A DNA stretch of 64,000 nucleotides from Moritella yayanosii (GCF_900465055.1 NZ_LS483250.1:3410001-3474000), one strand, 5' to 3'; shown: positions 35,506 to 46,436, numbered from the stretch's first letter. The notes: a model not told the origin generated them from the letters alone. Numbers and translations: made by a program.

Positions 35506-37782
35506 ATGACTAAATCATATGTAAGATGTACCAATATCGTGAAGGTATTGGTTTTATGTACTACACTTTTATGCTCTGCGTTCAGTGTTGCTGAGCCACA
35601 ATTAAAACAAATTCATTTAAACTCGTTAGCCGAAGGGCTGTTAGAGTTGGAGTTAGAATTCAGTGAAAATGTGGTTGAATATGCAGATAAACTCCAATAT
35701 TCGCCGCATCAACTCGTCATCTTAGTACCAGATGCGAGTTCTATCTTGCTGCTCAACCCGGTGGTAATCGAACAAGGTAACGTGTTAAATGTAGCGGCCG
35801 AACGTGTTGATTTAGGCCTTAAAATCACTATCGCTTTAGATGAGCTAGTACCGTATCAAATTGTGCAAAATAACAACAGTTTAATTGCCACTTTTGGGGT
35901 GTTAAACAGAGATGTTATTGTGCCCGAAGTCGCTAACAGTACAACGAATAACGATACATTGGTGCTTGCCGTTGAACCTATTTTTGCAACAGCGGGGAAT
36001 AGTTCAGTGTTGCCAGCCGCGTCTGTTATGGATAGTAATATTGATAACGTCGGTGTGCCTGCTGCCACTGTTAGCGCATCATTATTGGCCACCAAAGATG
36101 GTCGTCAAGTGACCGTGCAGTCACCTAAAATTGAAGATCTTATATCGATTGAGGACGATGAGGAAGAAGATTTTAGTGGTTTTGTAAACCAAGTGCGTGG
36201 CATTGATTTTCGTACTGGTAATGACGGCAGTGGTAAATTAATTTTAACCATGAAAAACAGTTCGATGGCCGTGGATATTAAGCGTAAAGGCAACAAGTTA
36301 ATCGCCGAATTTCATAGTACGGCTATTTTGAAAAAATTGCTCTATATTTTAGATGTAGCTGATTTTGGTACCCTGGTAACCACAATTGAAACTTTCCATG
36401 ATGAAGGGGTAACGGCTTTTGAATTAGACATCAGTGATGACTTTAATTATCGTTACGATCAAGCGGATAATATTTTTGTTATTGAAATCACCAAAAAAGA
36501 TCCGGATGAAAAAACCAGTAAATATCAAGGGCAGGTAATTTCACTTAACTTCCAAGATATCCCAGTGCGTACCGTACTACAGTTAATTGCTGATTTTAAT
36601 GAATTTAACTTAGTTACTACCGATTCTGTGAATGGCAATATCACCCTGCGTTTAGATAGTGTACCATGGGAGCAAGCTCTTGATATTGTAATGAAAGTGA
36701 AAGGTCTGAGTAAGCAACTCGAGGGTAATGTGCTGATGGTTGCGCCTGCAGATGAACTTGCGGCATTAGAGCGTCGCGATCTTGTCAGTAAGAAAGAAGC
36801 GGAAGATTTAGCGGAATTACATTCGGAATTCATTCAGATTAGTTTTGCTAAAGCAGGTGATATAACAAAGCTTTTGTCACAAAAAGATTCCAGTCTGTTA
36901 TCATCACGCGGTACAGTGACTTTTGATGAACGGACTAACACGCTATTAATTAAAGATACTGCGACTGTAATTGCCAGTGTAAAACGTATTATTGAGGTGC
37001 TTGATGTACCAGTACGTCAGGTGATTATTGAAGCGAGAATGGTTTCTGTCGTGGAAAATATTTCTGATGAATTGGGGATCCGTTGGGGTTTAAGCGGCAG
37101 TACTGACATTGGTCGCGGCTTTGGCTTATCATCTGGCTCTATTGAAGGTAATGACTCTTTGGCTGGCGGCAGTGTCCTTACTATTGGAGACCGACTTAAT
37201 GTCAATCTACCTGTCGCATCGCCAGCGGGTTCTATAGCGTTTCAGATTGCAGGGTTAGCCAATGGTCAAATACTTGATTTAGAACTCTCTGCGTTAGAAG
37301 CAGAACAAAAAGCTGAAGTGATCGCAAGTCCAAGAATCACCACTACTGACAAAAAATCAGCGTATATTGAACAAGGTACGGAAATCCCGTATGTTGAATC
37401 AAGTTCGAGTGGTGCTACCACTATCGTCTTTAAAAAAGCGGTATTGGGGTTATGGGTGACACCACATATTACTCCAGATAATAAAATAATCTTAGATTTG
37501 AAAATAAATCAAGATACTCGGGGTGAGGATGTGAAAACAGTGGGTGGTGAAGCTGTTTCCATCGATACCCAAGTTATTAGCACCCAAGTATTGGTTGAAA
37601 ATGGCGAAACTATCGTGTTAGGTGGTATATTTAAGCATGAAATTAAGAAAATTGTAACGAAAGTTCCGATTCTCGGTGATATCCCTTGGTTAGGAGTATT
37701 GTTCCGTAGTACCAAGAATATTAATCAAAAACGCGAACTACTAATTTTCGTCACTCCAAGAGTGGTAGTGGATACGATGTAA
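35506..37782 (+). CDS. pilQ: Type IV pilus outer-membrane secretin PilQ
   Basis: Forms the outer-membrane channel for type IV pili and, in many relatives, DNA uptake. The 758 residues have a Sec signal (cleavage near SVAEP, residue 30), AMIN domains (about 35-130 and 225-330), a secretin/TonB short N-terminal domain (QVISLNFQDIPVRTVLQLIADF near 345), and the C-terminal secretin domain (VIASPRITTTDKKSAYIEQGTEIPY, VLGLWVTPHITPDNKI, VPILGDIPWLGVLFRS). The linker between AMIN domains is Ala/Ser/Asp-rich. Last gene of the pil operon. Confidence 0.96.
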   Translation: MTKSYVRCTNIVKVLVLCTTLLCSAFSVAEPQLKQIHLNSLAEGLLELELEFSENVVEYADKLQYSPHQLVILVPDASSILLLNPVVIEQGNVLNVAAERVDLGLKITIALDELVPYQIVQNNNSLIATFGVLNRDVIVPEVANSTTNNDTLVLAVEPIFATAGNSSVLPAASVMDSNIDNVGVPAATVSASLLATKDGRQVTVQSPKIEDLISIEDDEEEDFSGFVNQVRGIDFRTGNDGSGKLILTMKNSSMAVDIKRKGNKLIAEFHSTAILKKLLYILDVADFGTLVTTIETFHDEGVTAFELDISDDFNYRYDQADNIFVIEITKKDPDEKTSKYQGQVISLNFQDIPVRTVLQLIADFNEFNLVTTDSVNGNITLRLDSVPWEQALDIVMKVKGLSKQLEGNVLMVAPADELAALERRDLVSKKEAEDLAELHSEFIQISFAKAGDITKLLSQKDSSLLSSRGTVTFDERTNTLLIKDTATVIASVKRIIEVLDVPVRQVIIEARMVSVVENISDELGIRWGLSGSTDIGRGFGLSSGSIEGNDSLAGGSVLTIGDRLNVNLPVASPAGSIAFQIAGLANGQILDLELSALEAEQKAEVIASPRITTTDKKSAYIEQGTEIPYVESSSSGATTIVFKKAVLGLWVTPHITPDNKIILDLKINQDTRGEDVKTVGGEAVSIDTQVISTQVLVENGETIVLGGIFKHEIKKIVTKVPILGDIPWLGVLFRSTKNINQKRELLIFVTPRVVVDTM

Positions 37783-37794
37783 CCTACCTTTGAC

Positions 37795-37832
37795 AAAAGG
37801 CCGTAAAAACTATATAAATAGCGGTCTTTTTC
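37795..37832 (+). terminator. Terminator after pilQ
   Basis: AAAAGGCCG (37795-37803) pairs with CGGTCTTTT (one G-T pair), then T and C. It ends the pil operon, though read-through into aroK is common in related genomes. Confidence 0.75.
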
Positions 37833-37847
37833 TGCCTGAAATGTCAT

Positions 37848-37894
37848 CACCTGGTTTTTTACCGGGTGTTGCTGATTTTGGCTGTTGCCAAAAT
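37848..37894 (+). other. Two further hairpins in the pilQ-aroK gap
   Basis: CACCTGG (37848-37854) pairs with CCGGGTG (37862-37868), and ATTTTGGC (37875-37882) pairs with GCCAAAAT (37887-37894). Neither has a T-run. They lie in the aroK leader and may protect or control that transcript. Confidence 0.4.
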
Positions 37895-37995
37895 GTCTCA
37901 TCACTGGTTACTACAATCAAGAGGACATTTTATAGGTAGGTCGGGTGCCCCTAAGAAAAAGGGTGTTATTACTTTAGATTTATTGAAGAGTTAAA

Positions 37996-38511
37996 ATGGC
38001 TGAAAAACGTAATATATTCCTAATAGGCCCAATGGGCGCAGGTAAAAGTACAATTGGTCGTCAGCTGGCGAGCCAGTTGCATTTAGATTTTATCGATTCG
38101 GATCATGAAATTGAGCGCCGCACTGGTGCTGATATTTCATGGGTATTCGATGTAGAAGGTGAAGCGGGCTTTAGAGTTCGTGAGGCGGAAGTCATCGACG
38201 ATCTAACACAAGAGCAAGGTATTGTGTTGGCAACCGGTGGTGGCTCAATTTTAAGTAAAGATAGTCGTAATTACCTTTCTGCTCGTGGCGTAGTGGTTTA
38301 TTTAGAAACAACTATTGATAAGCAGTTAGTAAGAACGTCGCGCGATAAACGTCGTCCTTTATTGCAAACTGAAGAACCACGTGAAGTTCTGGAAACATTA
38401 GCTGATGCTCGTAATCCTTTATACGAAGAGATTGCAGATTTTACAGTTAAAACAGATGAACAAAGCGCTAAAGTTGTCGCAAATCAAATTATAAAGTTAT
38501 TGGATTTTTAA
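37996..38511 (+). CDS. aroK: Shikimate kinase I (AroK)
   Basis: Phosphorylates shikimate with ATP in aromatic amino-acid synthesis. It has 171 residues with the P-loop GPMGAGKST, the shikimate-binding [11 protein letters not shown], the RxxE segment [15 protein letters not shown], and the lid RDKRRPLL. It is followed ten bases later by aroB, the usual aroKB pair. Confidence 0.96.
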   Translation: MAEKRNIFLIGPMGAGKSTIGRQLASQLHLDFIDSDHEIERRTGADISWVFDVEGEAGFRVREAEVIDDLTQEQGIVLATGGGSILSKDSRNYLSARGVVVYLETTIDKQLVRTSRDKRRPLLQTEEPREVLETLADARNPLYEEIADFTVKTDEQSAKVVANQIIKLLDF

Positions 38512-38521
38512 TTGAGGTCAC

Positions 38522-39631
38522 ATGGAAAGGTTAACTGTTGAGCTAGGTGAGCGGAGCTACCCTATTTATATTGGTGAGGGCGTGTTAACGCAAGCAGAGC
38601 AATTTAAGTCTGCAATAACAACCAATAAAGTCGTCGTGATCTCAAACGATACGGTTGCACCCTTGTATTTACAACGCGTTACAGCATTGTTACAAGATTA
38701 TGAATTTGACAGTATTATTCTTTCTGATGGTGAACAATTTAAAACCTTAGATACTTTAAATGAAATATTTACCGCGCTACTGCGTGAGAACTGTGGGCGT
38801 GATACCACGTTGATCGCTCTTGGTGGTGGTGTTATTGGTGACATGGTTGGCTTTGCGGCCGCCTGTTACCAACGCGGTATTCCCTTTATTCAAATTCCGA
38901 CGACTATGTTGAGTCAAGTTGATTCCTCGGTTGGCGGTAAAACGGCAGTGAACCATCCTTTGGGTAAAAATATGATTGGTGCTTTCTATCAGCCCAATGC
39001 GGTTTTTATTGATACGGATTGTTTAGCTACTTTACCTCGACGCGAACTGGCGGCTGGTATGGCTGAAGTAATTAAGTATGGGATCATTTATGATGCTAAC
39101 TTCTTTACTTGGCTAGAAGACAATATTACAGCACTTATGGCGCTTGATCAGACGGCGTTAAAATACGCGATTTATCGTTGTTGTGAAATTAAAGCTGAAA
39201 TTGTTGCCATTGATGAAAAAGAGCATGGCTTACGGGCATTGCTCAATCTTGGTCATACCTATGGTCATGCTATAGAAGCTGAAATGGGTTATGGCGTTTG
39301 GTTACACGGTGAAGCGGTTGCTGCTGGTATGATCATGGCGGCACAGACATCGGCATTAATGGGTCTATTGACGGCATCTCAAGTAACACGTATTGCGGCA
39401 CTAATTAAGGCGGCGGAGTTACCTTTACTTGCCCCCGCAGAAATGAGTTTTGACGCATTTATGCAGCACATGAAACGTGATAAAAAAGTACTTAATGGTC
39501 AACTTCGTTTTATTCTACCAACCTCGATTGGTAGTGCTGAAGTATTATCGACAGTAACTGAAAACACGTTACGTGATGTGGTGAACTTCCATAATCAGGC
39601 GGATCCTAGTGCACTATTCAGTTCAAACTGA
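38522..39631 (+). CDS. aroB: 3-dehydroquinate synthase (AroB)
   Basis: Second step of the shikimate pathway, using NAD and a metal to cyclise DAHP. The 369 residues include DGEQFKTL, the NAD motif [45 protein letters not shown], metal ligands in MAEVIKYG and [15 protein letters not shown] plus LHGEAVA. GAGGTCAC precedes the ATG. The 3' end overlaps damX by 23 bases. Confidence 0.96.
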   Translation: MERLTVELGERSYPIYIGEGVLTQAEQFKSAITTNKVVVISNDTVAPLYLQRVTALLQDYEFDSIILSDGEQFKTLDTLNEIFTALLRENCGRDTTLIALGGGVIGDMVGFAAACYQRGIPFIQIPTTMLSQVDSSVGGKTAVNHPLGKNMIGAFYQPNAVFIDTDCLATLPRRELAAGMAEVIKYGIIYDANFFTWLEDNITALMALDQTALKYAIYRCCEIKAEIVAIDEKEHGLRALLNLGHTYGHAIEAEMGYGVWLHGEAVAAGMIMAAQTSALMGLLTASQVTRIAALIKAAELPLLAPAEMSFDAFMQHMKRDKKVLNGQLRFILPTSIGSAEVLSTVTENTLRDVVNFHNQADPSALFSSN

Positions 39632-41039
39632 AATTTATTCTCAAATGCAGCTGTGTGAACGGCTGCGTCATCTCACTCAATTCTCTTCACATTTGTTACT
39701 CGTAAGCGGTGAATCAGGTTCAGGTAAATCAACGGTATTACGTCATTATGTAGAATCGGATTTTAATCAAAAAACAATTACAATTGATGCACAGCAGTGT
39801 CATGATAATGTCGCACTGAGAACACTATTATTACAACAGATCAGTTATGATGGCCGTTTTAATGCACATGAGTCACTGATTGATAGCTTACCGCTGTTTG
39901 CTCAGCAGCTCGAGCATGAACTGACGGTCTGTATTGATAATGCCATGGCATTGTCTGCAGCAAGCATTACTGAATTTGCGCAATTGGTAGAACGCTGTCT
40001 TAATAATAGAATTAGTATAAAAATAAATCTCATTTTATTTGCAGAAAGTAAGTGGGTTGATTTAACCATGCTGGAATTTGAAAAATCAGCAACCAATGTA
40101 TTGGAGTTGGAAATGACAGCACTCGATCCACAAGCCGCTGTGCAGTTTGTAGAGCAACAGTTTAATCAAGCTGGTTATAAGCCTACATTCGTTAATCAGG
40201 ACGCCATTAATCGTCAGATTGAAGCCTGTAAAGGCAATCCCGCCGAGTTAGCACAATGCGCGCAAGCGATTATGCAAGGACAGGTATATAACCCTGGATC
40301 TGCAATGACTAATACGGCAACTCAATCGACGAAGAATAAGTCATTCTACTTAGCCAGCATTATTGCAGGGCTATTATTGCTCGGTAGTGCGGGGTCATTT
40401 TTATATGACGCTTATCAAGCTGAACAACAAGCGACTGATATCATAGTGGCAGAACCATTACCAAATCCTTCAAAGGTTATGCATGACGACACTGTGTCTA
40501 CGGATACTGCGTCAGTTGTCAGTTCAGCGCCAATGTTAGCCAGTGATTGGGATAAAGAATTGCCCACTGAAATAGGTCCAACTATTACCCTGACAGCGCC
40601 TACTCTGGCCGAATCTAGTGTACAGACGCAGCGTGTCGTGATTGATGATGCTGCGGTCAACAAAATGCTTGCCAAGCAACGTTCAGCAGATGCAAACCCG
40701 GTGATTGATAGTAAAACGGACTTTCAAGCCGTTGAAAGCACGTCCGACACCGTCACGGGCAAAGCTTGGGTGATGGCGCAACCGGCGAAAAATTATACGT
40801 TTCAGATTGCCGGTTTAAGCCGTGAAACACAGTTAAAACAGTATTTAAACGAAAATGAATTACCTGATAATATCTGGACATATCAGACTCAACGTAACAA
40901 CAAACCTTGGTATGTGGTTCTTTATGGTAGTTTTAGCAGTGTTGAGCAAGCGAATGCCGCGAAACAAAAATTACCAGCAACGGTACAAAAAGATAAACCT
41001 TGGTTGAAACGATTCATTCAGATCCAAAGAGATTTATAA
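39609..41039 (+). CDS. damX: DamX-like protein: AAA ATPase plus SPOR domain
   Basis: A 476-residue division-site protein with an AAA/GspA-like ATPase domain at the N-terminus (Walker [11 protein letters not shown] about 33-42; Walker B-like [11 protein letters not shown]), a single membrane helix (about 239-260), a Thr/Ser-rich periplasmic stretch and a C-terminal SPOR domain (about 397-470: [29 protein letters not shown]) that binds denuded septal glycan. E. coli DamX lacks the ATPase. The start is GTG 39609 inside aroB, with AGGCGGA upstream; the next ATG is 39645. Confidence 0.87.
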   Translation: MHYSVQTEIYSQMQLCERLRHLTQFSSHLLLVSGESGSGKSTVLRHYVESDFNQKTITIDAQQCHDNVALRTLLLQQISYDGRFNAHESLIDSLPLFAQQLEHELTVCIDNAMALSAASITEFAQLVERCLNNRISIKINLILFAESKWVDLTMLEFEKSATNVLELEMTALDPQAAVQFVEQQFNQAGYKPTFVNQDAINRQIEACKGNPAELAQCAQAIMQGQVYNPGSAMTNTATQSTKNKSFYLASIIAGLLLLGSAGSFLYDAYQAEQQATDIIVAEPLPNPSKVMHDDTVSTDTASVVSSAPMLASDWDKELPTEIGPTITLTAPTLAESSVQTQRVVIDDAAVNKMLAKQRSADANPVIDSKTDFQAVESTSDTVTGKAWVMAQPAKNYTFQIAGLSRETQLKQYLNENELPDNIWTYQTQRNNKPWYVVLYGSFSSVEQANAAKQKLPATVQKDKPWLKRFIQIQRDL

Positions 41040-41109
41040 ATAAACAGCGCAATTTAGCTGTAATGGATGTACAATCGGCCCCCTTTTATTTAGCGGTATA
41101 AGTCACAAA

Positions 41110-41922
41110 ATGCAGAAAACGCGAGCCTTCTTAAAATGGGCCGGAGGTAAGTATTCTCTGGTTGATCATCTACGTGAAAAATTACCAGCAGGTAAGCGTT
41201 TAGTTGAACCGTTTGTTGGCGCTGGATCAGTATTTTTAAATACCGATTATGACGAATACTTGTTAAATGATATTAATCCTGATTTGATTAATATGTATAA
41301 GATCCTACAGCACAAACCAGAACAGTTTATTGCCGATGCGCAGCGTTTTTTTACCCCTGAATTTAATGATAAAGAACGTTATTATAAAATTCGTGAAAAA
41401 TTTAACAAAACCAGTGACCCTTATCAGCGTTCGCTGATGTTCTTGTATATGAATCGTCATGGTTTTAATGGTTTATGCCGTTATAACAAATCAGGTGGAT
41501 TTAATGTACCTTTTGGCTCTTACAAAAAACCGTATTTCCCTTTGAAAGAGTTACGTTTCTTTGCTGAAAAATCCAAAAAAGCCACGTTTATTTGTGAATC
41601 ATACTCAGATGTGTATAAACGTTTAGGCCGTGATGATGTGGTTTATTGTGATCCACCGTATGCCCCATTAAGTAGAACGGCAAGTTTTACCTCGTATTCG
41701 GCGAGCGGCTTTAGCCTCGATGATCAGGCCTTACTTGCCAAAGTGTCGCGTGAAACGTCACAAGAGCGCAATATTCCGATATTAATTTCGAATCATGATA
41801 TTCCGTTAACACGTGAACTTTATCATGGCTCAACATTCGAAGTGGTACAGGTAAAGCGTACTATTAGCCGGAATGCCGGTAAACGTAATAAAGTGGACGA
41901 GTTACTCGCGCTATATCGTTAA
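41110..41922 (+). CDS. dam: DNA adenine methyltransferase (Dam)
   Basis: Methylates adenine in GATC for mismatch repair and replication control. The 270 residues show the SAM motif FLKWAGGKYSL, FVGAGSVFLN, the catalytic DPPYAPLS, and MNRHGFNGLCRYN typical of the Dam group; the C-terminus ISRNAGKRNKVDELLALY fits. It sits between damX and rpe as in E. coli, which makes orphan Dam more likely than a restriction-linked enzyme. Confidence 0.96.
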   Translation: MQKTRAFLKWAGGKYSLVDHLREKLPAGKRLVEPFVGAGSVFLNTDYDEYLLNDINPDLINMYKILQHKPEQFIADAQRFFTPEFNDKERYYKIREKFNKTSDPYQRSLMFLYMNRHGFNGLCRYNKSGGFNVPFGSYKKPYFPLKELRFFAEKSKKATFICESYSDVYKRLGRDDVVYCDPPYAPLSRTASFTSYSASGFSLDDQALLAKVSRETSQERNIPILISNHDIPLTRELYHGSTFEVVQVKRTISRNAGKRNKVDELLALYR

Positions 41923-42071
41923 ACTCGCGCTGAACAGCGTGAATAGTCTTAGATCCCTCAGTTAAATCTCCGTTGTCTGTATTATTCTGGTTTTATTATT
42001 TTACCCTAGGGGCTAACTTAGGGTAAGATTTGCTCAGAGTAATGGAATAACAACAACTGAGAGCATGCCCA

Positions 42072-42746
42072 ATGAAAAACTTTCTGATTGCCCCTTCAAT
42101 TCTTTCGGCTAACTTTGCTAGCTTAGGCCAAGAAGTCGATGCTGTACTGGCCGCTGGTGCGGATGTCATTCATTTTGACGTAATGGATAACCATTATGTG
42201 CCGAACCTAACGATTGGGCCCATGATCTGTAAAGCATTACGTGATCATGGTGTAACGGCACCCATTGACGTGCATTTAATGGTGCGACCGGTTGATCACA
42301 TGATTAATGAGTTTGCTAAAGCCGGTGCGTCTATGATTACTTTTCATGCAGAAGCATCTGATCATGTTGACCGCTCTCTGCAACTGATCAAGGAACACGG
42401 TTTAAAAGCGGGGTTAGTATTTAACCCAGCAACGCCGTTACATCATTTAGATTATGTGATGGATAAGTTAGATATGATCTTATTAATGTCAGTGAACCCT
42501 GGCTTTGGTGGTCAAAGTTTTATTCCTTCAACATTACAAAAATTACGCGATGTACGACAATTAATTGATGCCAGTGGTCGCGATATTATACTCGAGATTG
42601 ACGGTGGCGTTAAAGTCGATAACATCCGCGAAATTGCAGAAGCGGGCGCCGATATGTTTGTTGCTGGCTCTGCGATTTACGGCCAAGAAGATTATAAAAA
42701 AGTCATTGATGAAATGCGTTCGGAGTTAGAAAATGCCAATGTTTAA
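42072..42746 (+). CDS. rpe: Ribulose-phosphate 3-epimerase (Rpe)
   Basis: Interconverts ribulose 5-phosphate and xylulose 5-phosphate in the pentose phosphate pathway. The 224-residue TIM barrel has [36 protein letters not shown], the DVHLMV and ITFHAEAS metal/acid positions, [14 protein letters not shown] and EIDGGV. Its 3' end overlaps the gph start by 14 bases, indicating coupled translation. Confidence 0.96.
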   Translation: MKNFLIAPSILSANFASLGQEVDAVLAAGADVIHFDVMDNHYVPNLTIGPMICKALRDHGVTAPIDVHLMVRPVDHMINEFAKAGASMITFHAEASDHVDRSLQLIKEHGLKAGLVFNPATPLHHLDYVMDKLDMILLMSVNPGFGGQSFIPSTLQKLRDVRQLIDASGRDIILEIDGGVKVDNIREIAEAGADMFVAGSAIYGQEDYKKVIDEMRSELENANV

Positions 42747-43410
42747 GCTTATTTGTTTTGATTTAGACGGTACTCTTGTTGATAGTGTACCTGATCTTGC
42801 AGCTGCGGTTAATTGCATGCTGAGTGATTTTGATCGTGCCCATTTTTCGGAAGATGAAGTCCGCGGTTGGGTTGGTAATGGTGCGCAAGTACTCGTACAA
42901 CGCGCGTTATCAGGCAGTGTTAACATTGCTGATGACATTGACCCTGCGTTATTTAATGATGCACTGGCGTCATTCTTAAAGCACTATTCTGCCAATGTAT
43001 ATACACACAGCGTGTTATACCCAAATGTAAAAGAAACCCTAACAGCACTGCGCGATGCAGGGTTTAAGTTGGCAATTGTGACCAATAAACCTATGGTGCA
43101 AACTACGCCGGTACTTGAATTAGCCGGTATCAGTGAGTTTTTTGAAGTGGTACTGGGTGGTGATTCTCTGCCTGAGAAAAAACCCAATCCATTACCGCTA
43201 TTACATTGCTTAGATCATTACCAATTTAAGGCAGAAGATGCCTTGATGGTGGGTGATTCTAAAAACGATATCATTGCCGCACAAGCGGCAAACTTTACCA
43301 GTTTTGGTTTAACCTATGGTTACAACTACGGTATTCCAATTAGCGACAGCAATCCTGACTTCGTTGCCGATGACATCAGTGAACTTTTAGCCGCAGTGAA
43401 ATTAAAGTAG
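42733..43410 (+). CDS. gph: Phosphoglycolate phosphatase (Gph)
   Basis: HAD-family phosphatase that removes 2-phosphoglycolate, for example from oxidative DNA damage. The 225 residues show [14 protein letters not shown] (nucleophile Asp), the cap [35 protein letters not shown] and [15 protein letters not shown] 42733 overlaps rpe; an ATG at 42739 is an alternative. The rpe-gph-trpS order is conserved in enterics. Confidence 0.94.
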   Translation: MPMFKLICFDLDGTLVDSVPDLAAAVNCMLSDFDRAHFSEDEVRGWVGNGAQVLVQRALSGSVNIADDIDPALFNDALASFLKHYSANVYTHSVLYPNVKETLTALRDAGFKLAIVTNKPMVQTTPVLELAGISEFFEVVLGGDSLPEKKPNPLPLLHCLDHYQFKAEDALMVGDSKNDIIAAQAANFTSFGLTYGYNYGIPISDSNPDFVADDISELLAAVKLK

Positions 43411-43420
43411 CAGCAGTTAA

Positions 43421-43444
43421 GTTAAAGTAGGCGACTACTTTAAC
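43421..43444 (+). other. Perfect hairpin with GCGA tetraloop between gph and trpS
   Basis: GTTAAAGTAG (43421-43430), GCGA loop, CTACTTTAAC (43435-43444). A GNRA-type tetraloop on a ten-pair stem with no T-run suggests an RNA-stability or processing element rather than a terminator. A direct copy of TTAAAGTAG also precedes it at 43402-43410. Confidence 0.5.
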
Positions 43445-43537
43445 AACCATCGTTGTATGCAATAACAGTAAACATGATTGGGTGAGTCGATGTACTTGCC
43501 CACAATTGAATGAATTAAGAGATTGGGAAATATATAT

Positions 43538-44539
43538 ATGACAAAACCTGTGGTATTAAGTGGTATTCAGCCTTCAGGCAGTATGACGATTGGTAACTAT
43601 ATTGGTGCAATCAATCAATGGCTGGACATGCAGGAACACAGCGACTGTCATTTCATGCTGGCGGACTTACATACCATCACGGTACGCCAAGACCCGAAAG
43701 AGTTTAAATCACAGGTGCTTGAAGGCCTAGCAATGTATGTTGCTTGTGGTCTAGATCCTGAAAAATCGACGATTTTTCTACAATCTCAAGTACCAGAACA
43801 TGCGCAATTGAGTTGGTTATTAAACTGCTATACCCAAATGGGTGAGTTAAACCGCATGACGCAGTTTAAAGATAAATCGAATAACGCTAGCAGCAGTAAT
43901 TCAGGTTTATATACTTACCCTGTGTTAATGGCAGCAGATATTCTACTTTATCAAGCAGATGCAGTGCCTGTTGGTGACGACCAGAAGCAACACCTAGAAT
44001 TAGCGCGTACTATCGCGACACGGTTTAATAATATCTACGGTGATGTGTTTAAAGTACCTGAGCCGATGATCCCGAAACAGGGCGCTCGCATCATGAGCCT
44101 GCAAGATCCACTGAAGAAAATGTCTAAATCAGATGCCAATCCAAAAGCTTACATCAAATTATTAGATGATCCGAAACAGATTGCTAAAAAACTGAAAAGT
44201 GCTGTAACAGACAGTGATGAACAAGCGCGTATCTACTTTGATAATGCTGAAAAGCCGGGTGTATCTAATTTACTGACGTTACTTTCTGTGGCAACAAAAC
44301 GTTCAGTTGCTGATCTTGTGCCTGAATATGAAGATAAAATGTATGGTCACTTGAAGAAAGATACCGCTGACGCTGTTGTCGCTATGATTGAACCTATTCA
44401 AGCGCGTTACTATGAGTTACGTGCCGATGAGACTGAACTGCTGCGCATTATGCGTATTGGTGCTGACAAAGCGTCTGCGCGCGCTGCACCTACGTTAGCG
44501 AAAGCCTATGCAGCCGTTGGTTTTATTGCTAATAACTAG
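43538..44539 (+). CDS. trpS: Tryptophanyl-tRNA synthetase (TrpS)
   Basis: Charges tRNA-Trp. The 333-residue class I enzyme has the HIGH-equivalent TIGNYIG in [38 protein letters not shown] and KMSKS in [13 protein letters not shown] 43538 gives the standard MTKPVVLSG start; a TTG at 43523 lies upstream. It is the end of the pil-aro-dam-trpS block and stops before a strong terminator. Confidence 0.96.
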   Translation: MTKPVVLSGIQPSGSMTIGNYIGAINQWLDMQEHSDCHFMLADLHTITVRQDPKEFKSQVLEGLAMYVACGLDPEKSTIFLQSQVPEHAQLSWLLNCYTQMGELNRMTQFKDKSNNASSSNSGLYTYPVLMAADILLYQADAVPVGDDQKQHLELARTIATRFNNIYGDVFKVPEPMIPKQGARIMSLQDPLKKMSKSDANPKAYIKLLDDPKQIAKKLKSAVTDSDEQARIYFDNAEKPGVSNLLTLLSVATKRSVADLVPEYEDKMYGHLKKDTADAVVAMIEPIQARYYELRADETELLRIMRIGADKASARAAPTLAKAYAAVGFIANN

Positions 44540-44618
44540 CCCGTTATTTAGGTGATAGGTTATTTACCAAGCATAGTATTACTTAATAGCAGTATTGCTG
44601 AATAATCGAATAGTTAAC

Positions 44619-44650
44619 GCCCTATATCACAGGGTATAGGGCTTTTTTTT
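44619..44650. terminator. Terminator after trpS
   Basis: GCCCTATA and TATAGGGC form the stem around tcacaggg, followed by eight T. It separates trpS from the convergent kinase/phosphatase gene. Confidence 0.88.
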
Positions 44651-44652
44651 GC

Positions 44653-46392
44653 TTAACTAAATAGCGAAATACATAACGCAAATAGCAGTAATAACGAGAT
44701 CACTTGCCAAAAGCGTTCTGGATTCTTTTCAATTAAGGTTTGTTTGCGATTATTCTCATAGTTAGGATTAGGGTGCTGTAACTCATGCAAGAGTTCGGAT
44801 ACATCCGCGTGACGCTTGTTGGGGTCGAACCGCAATCCTTTTCTAATGGCGCCATCTAACCAGAATGGTACTAACGGGTTATATTCATAGGCCGCGATAT
44901 ATTTGGTCTTTAGGTAAGCTTTTTGGGTACGGCAGGTTTCGAGTTTGCCATTAAAAGGCTGCTTACCGGTGAGCATTTCAAAAATAATCACGGCAATGGC
45001 AAAGATATCGGATTGTGCAGTACTGTCACCGTTGATCACGGTTTCAGGGGCTGAGTAGGCGGCGGTGCCGAGGATCTTATCCCGTTGCAGCGGGGTGGCT
45101 ATTTCAGCGATACCTTTGACGAAACAAGAGCCAAAATCAATGATCTTAACGTGGTCGTTATTATCGATCATTATATTGCCCGGCTTTAAATCTTGATGTA
45201 GGGTTTCTTTACGGTGAAAAGCGCGTAAGCCTTTAATCACCTGCTCAACAATATTAAGCACCTCTTGGATCGGAGGGTTAGGGTGTTCACTTATCCATTG
45301 CTCCAGGGTGATACCTTCAATCACTTCCATTAAATAATAGAGGTGGTTTTTTTTCCTGTTGGTTTCGACAATTTTTAAAATATGCGGGTTATTTAATCGC
45401 GAACCAATCCAGGTCTCCATGGTAAAACGCTCTATATAAGCCGGATCATCGATATAGTTGACCGAGGGTGCTTTCATGCAGTATTGCTGTTTGGTTTCTT
45501 TGTCTTCGACTAAATATAAATGACTACTGCTACTGGCATGCAACTCTTTAATCACTTTTAGGCCATCAATCGATAACCCAGTGCGTAATGCGGGCGGGAA
45601 AGGCATAGAGGCAAGATGGACATGCACATCTTCGGCACTCAGCTTAGGTAAACTGTCGATACGTAATAACTGGCAGCTGATATTATCATTACTGTTATTG
45701 GCCAGTGCATGCTGAATTAGCTGTTCGCAACATGCTTCAAAATCACTCTCGGCAGATTGATGCGTCTGTTGCACCATTTCTCGTAATAGTTTATCGCTAA
45801 CAAAATCATGTAAGCCGTCGGTTGATAATAAAAACACATCTCCGACTTGTAACTCGACTTCTTTATAATCCACATCGAGGGTGGTATCCAAGCCCATCGC
45901 GCGCGCGAGGTAAGATTGTTTACTATTGACGACGGTGGTGTGGTCTCGGGTTAATTGCTCGAGGGTGTTGTTACGTAAACGGTATATTCGCGAATCACCG
46001 ACATGCAATAAATGGGCAGCATGGGATTTAAATACAATGGCACTTAAGGTGGTGAGGTAGCCTTTTTGGGCATCGGCAAACTGTCGACCCTGACTGTATA
46101 ACCAGCGGTTCAGTGCGGTTAATACCTGACCAGTTGATTTGCTAACCGACCAGGTTTCTGGAGTCGAATAATAATCGGATAAGAAGTTATGTACACAGGT
46201 TTCACTGGCTTCTTTACCGGCTTCTGCTGCGCTGACACCATCGGCGATAATCGCGACTGAACCTTTAGTGGTTAGCAGTAAATCATCAGGAATACGAATA
46301 CCAATGGCATCTTCATTATGGGCTTTTATCCCTGCAACTGAGCGCTGACCTATGGTAAAGGTTGCGCCGCCTTGTAAGTGCCGTGGTGACAT
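44653..46392 (-). CDS. Bifunctional PP2C phosphatase / Ser-Thr protein kinase, tail-anchored
   Basis: A 579-residue fusion. Residues about 10-250 are a PP2C phosphatase (GIKAHNEDA, IIADGVS, LLHVGDSRIYRL, LLSTDGLHDF, NSNDNIS). Residues about 270-540 are a protein kinase with Lys307 in YCMKAP, HQDLKPGN (399-406), Asp419 in IIDFGS and AYSAPET. The HRD arginine is Gln, so it is a non-RD kinase. A hydrophobic helix ends the protein (about 563-579), probably anchoring it in the inner membrane. It follows nirD by 44 bases, the last gene of the cobA-nirB-nirD unit, which suggests control of nitrate/nitrite assimilation or transport. Targets are unknown. Confidence 0.85.
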   Translation of the reverse strand: MSPRHLQGGATFTIGQRSVAGIKAHNEDAIGIRIPDDLLLTTKGSVAIIADGVSAAEAGKEASETCVHNFLSDYYSTPETWSVSKSTGQVLTALNRWLYSQGRQFADAQKGYLTTLSAIVFKSHAAHLLHVGDSRIYRLRNNTLEQLTRDHTTVVNSKQSYLARAMGLDTTLDVDYKEVELQVGDVFLLSTDGLHDFVSDKLLREMVQQTHQSAESDFEACCEQLIQHALANNSNDNISCQLLRIDSLPKLSAEDVHVHLASMPFPPALRTGLSIDGLKVIKELHASSSSHLYLVEDKETKQQYCMKAPSVNYIDDPAYIERFTMETWIGSRLNNPHILKIVETNRKKNHLYYLMEVIEGITLEQWISEHPNPPIQEVLNIVEQVIKGLRAFHRKETLHQDLKPGNIMIDNNDHVKIIDFGSCFVKGIAEIATPLQRDKILGTAAYSAPETVINGDSTAQSDIFAIAVIIFEMLTGKQPFNGKLETCRTQKAYLKTKYIAAYEYNPLVPFWLDGAIRKGLRFDPNKRHADVSELLHELQHPNPNYENNRKQTLIEKNPERFWQVISLLLLFALCISLFS

Positions 46393-46436
46393 ACTAACTC
46401 CCTGTTATGGCGTTAAATAATCACGCCACGATATCC

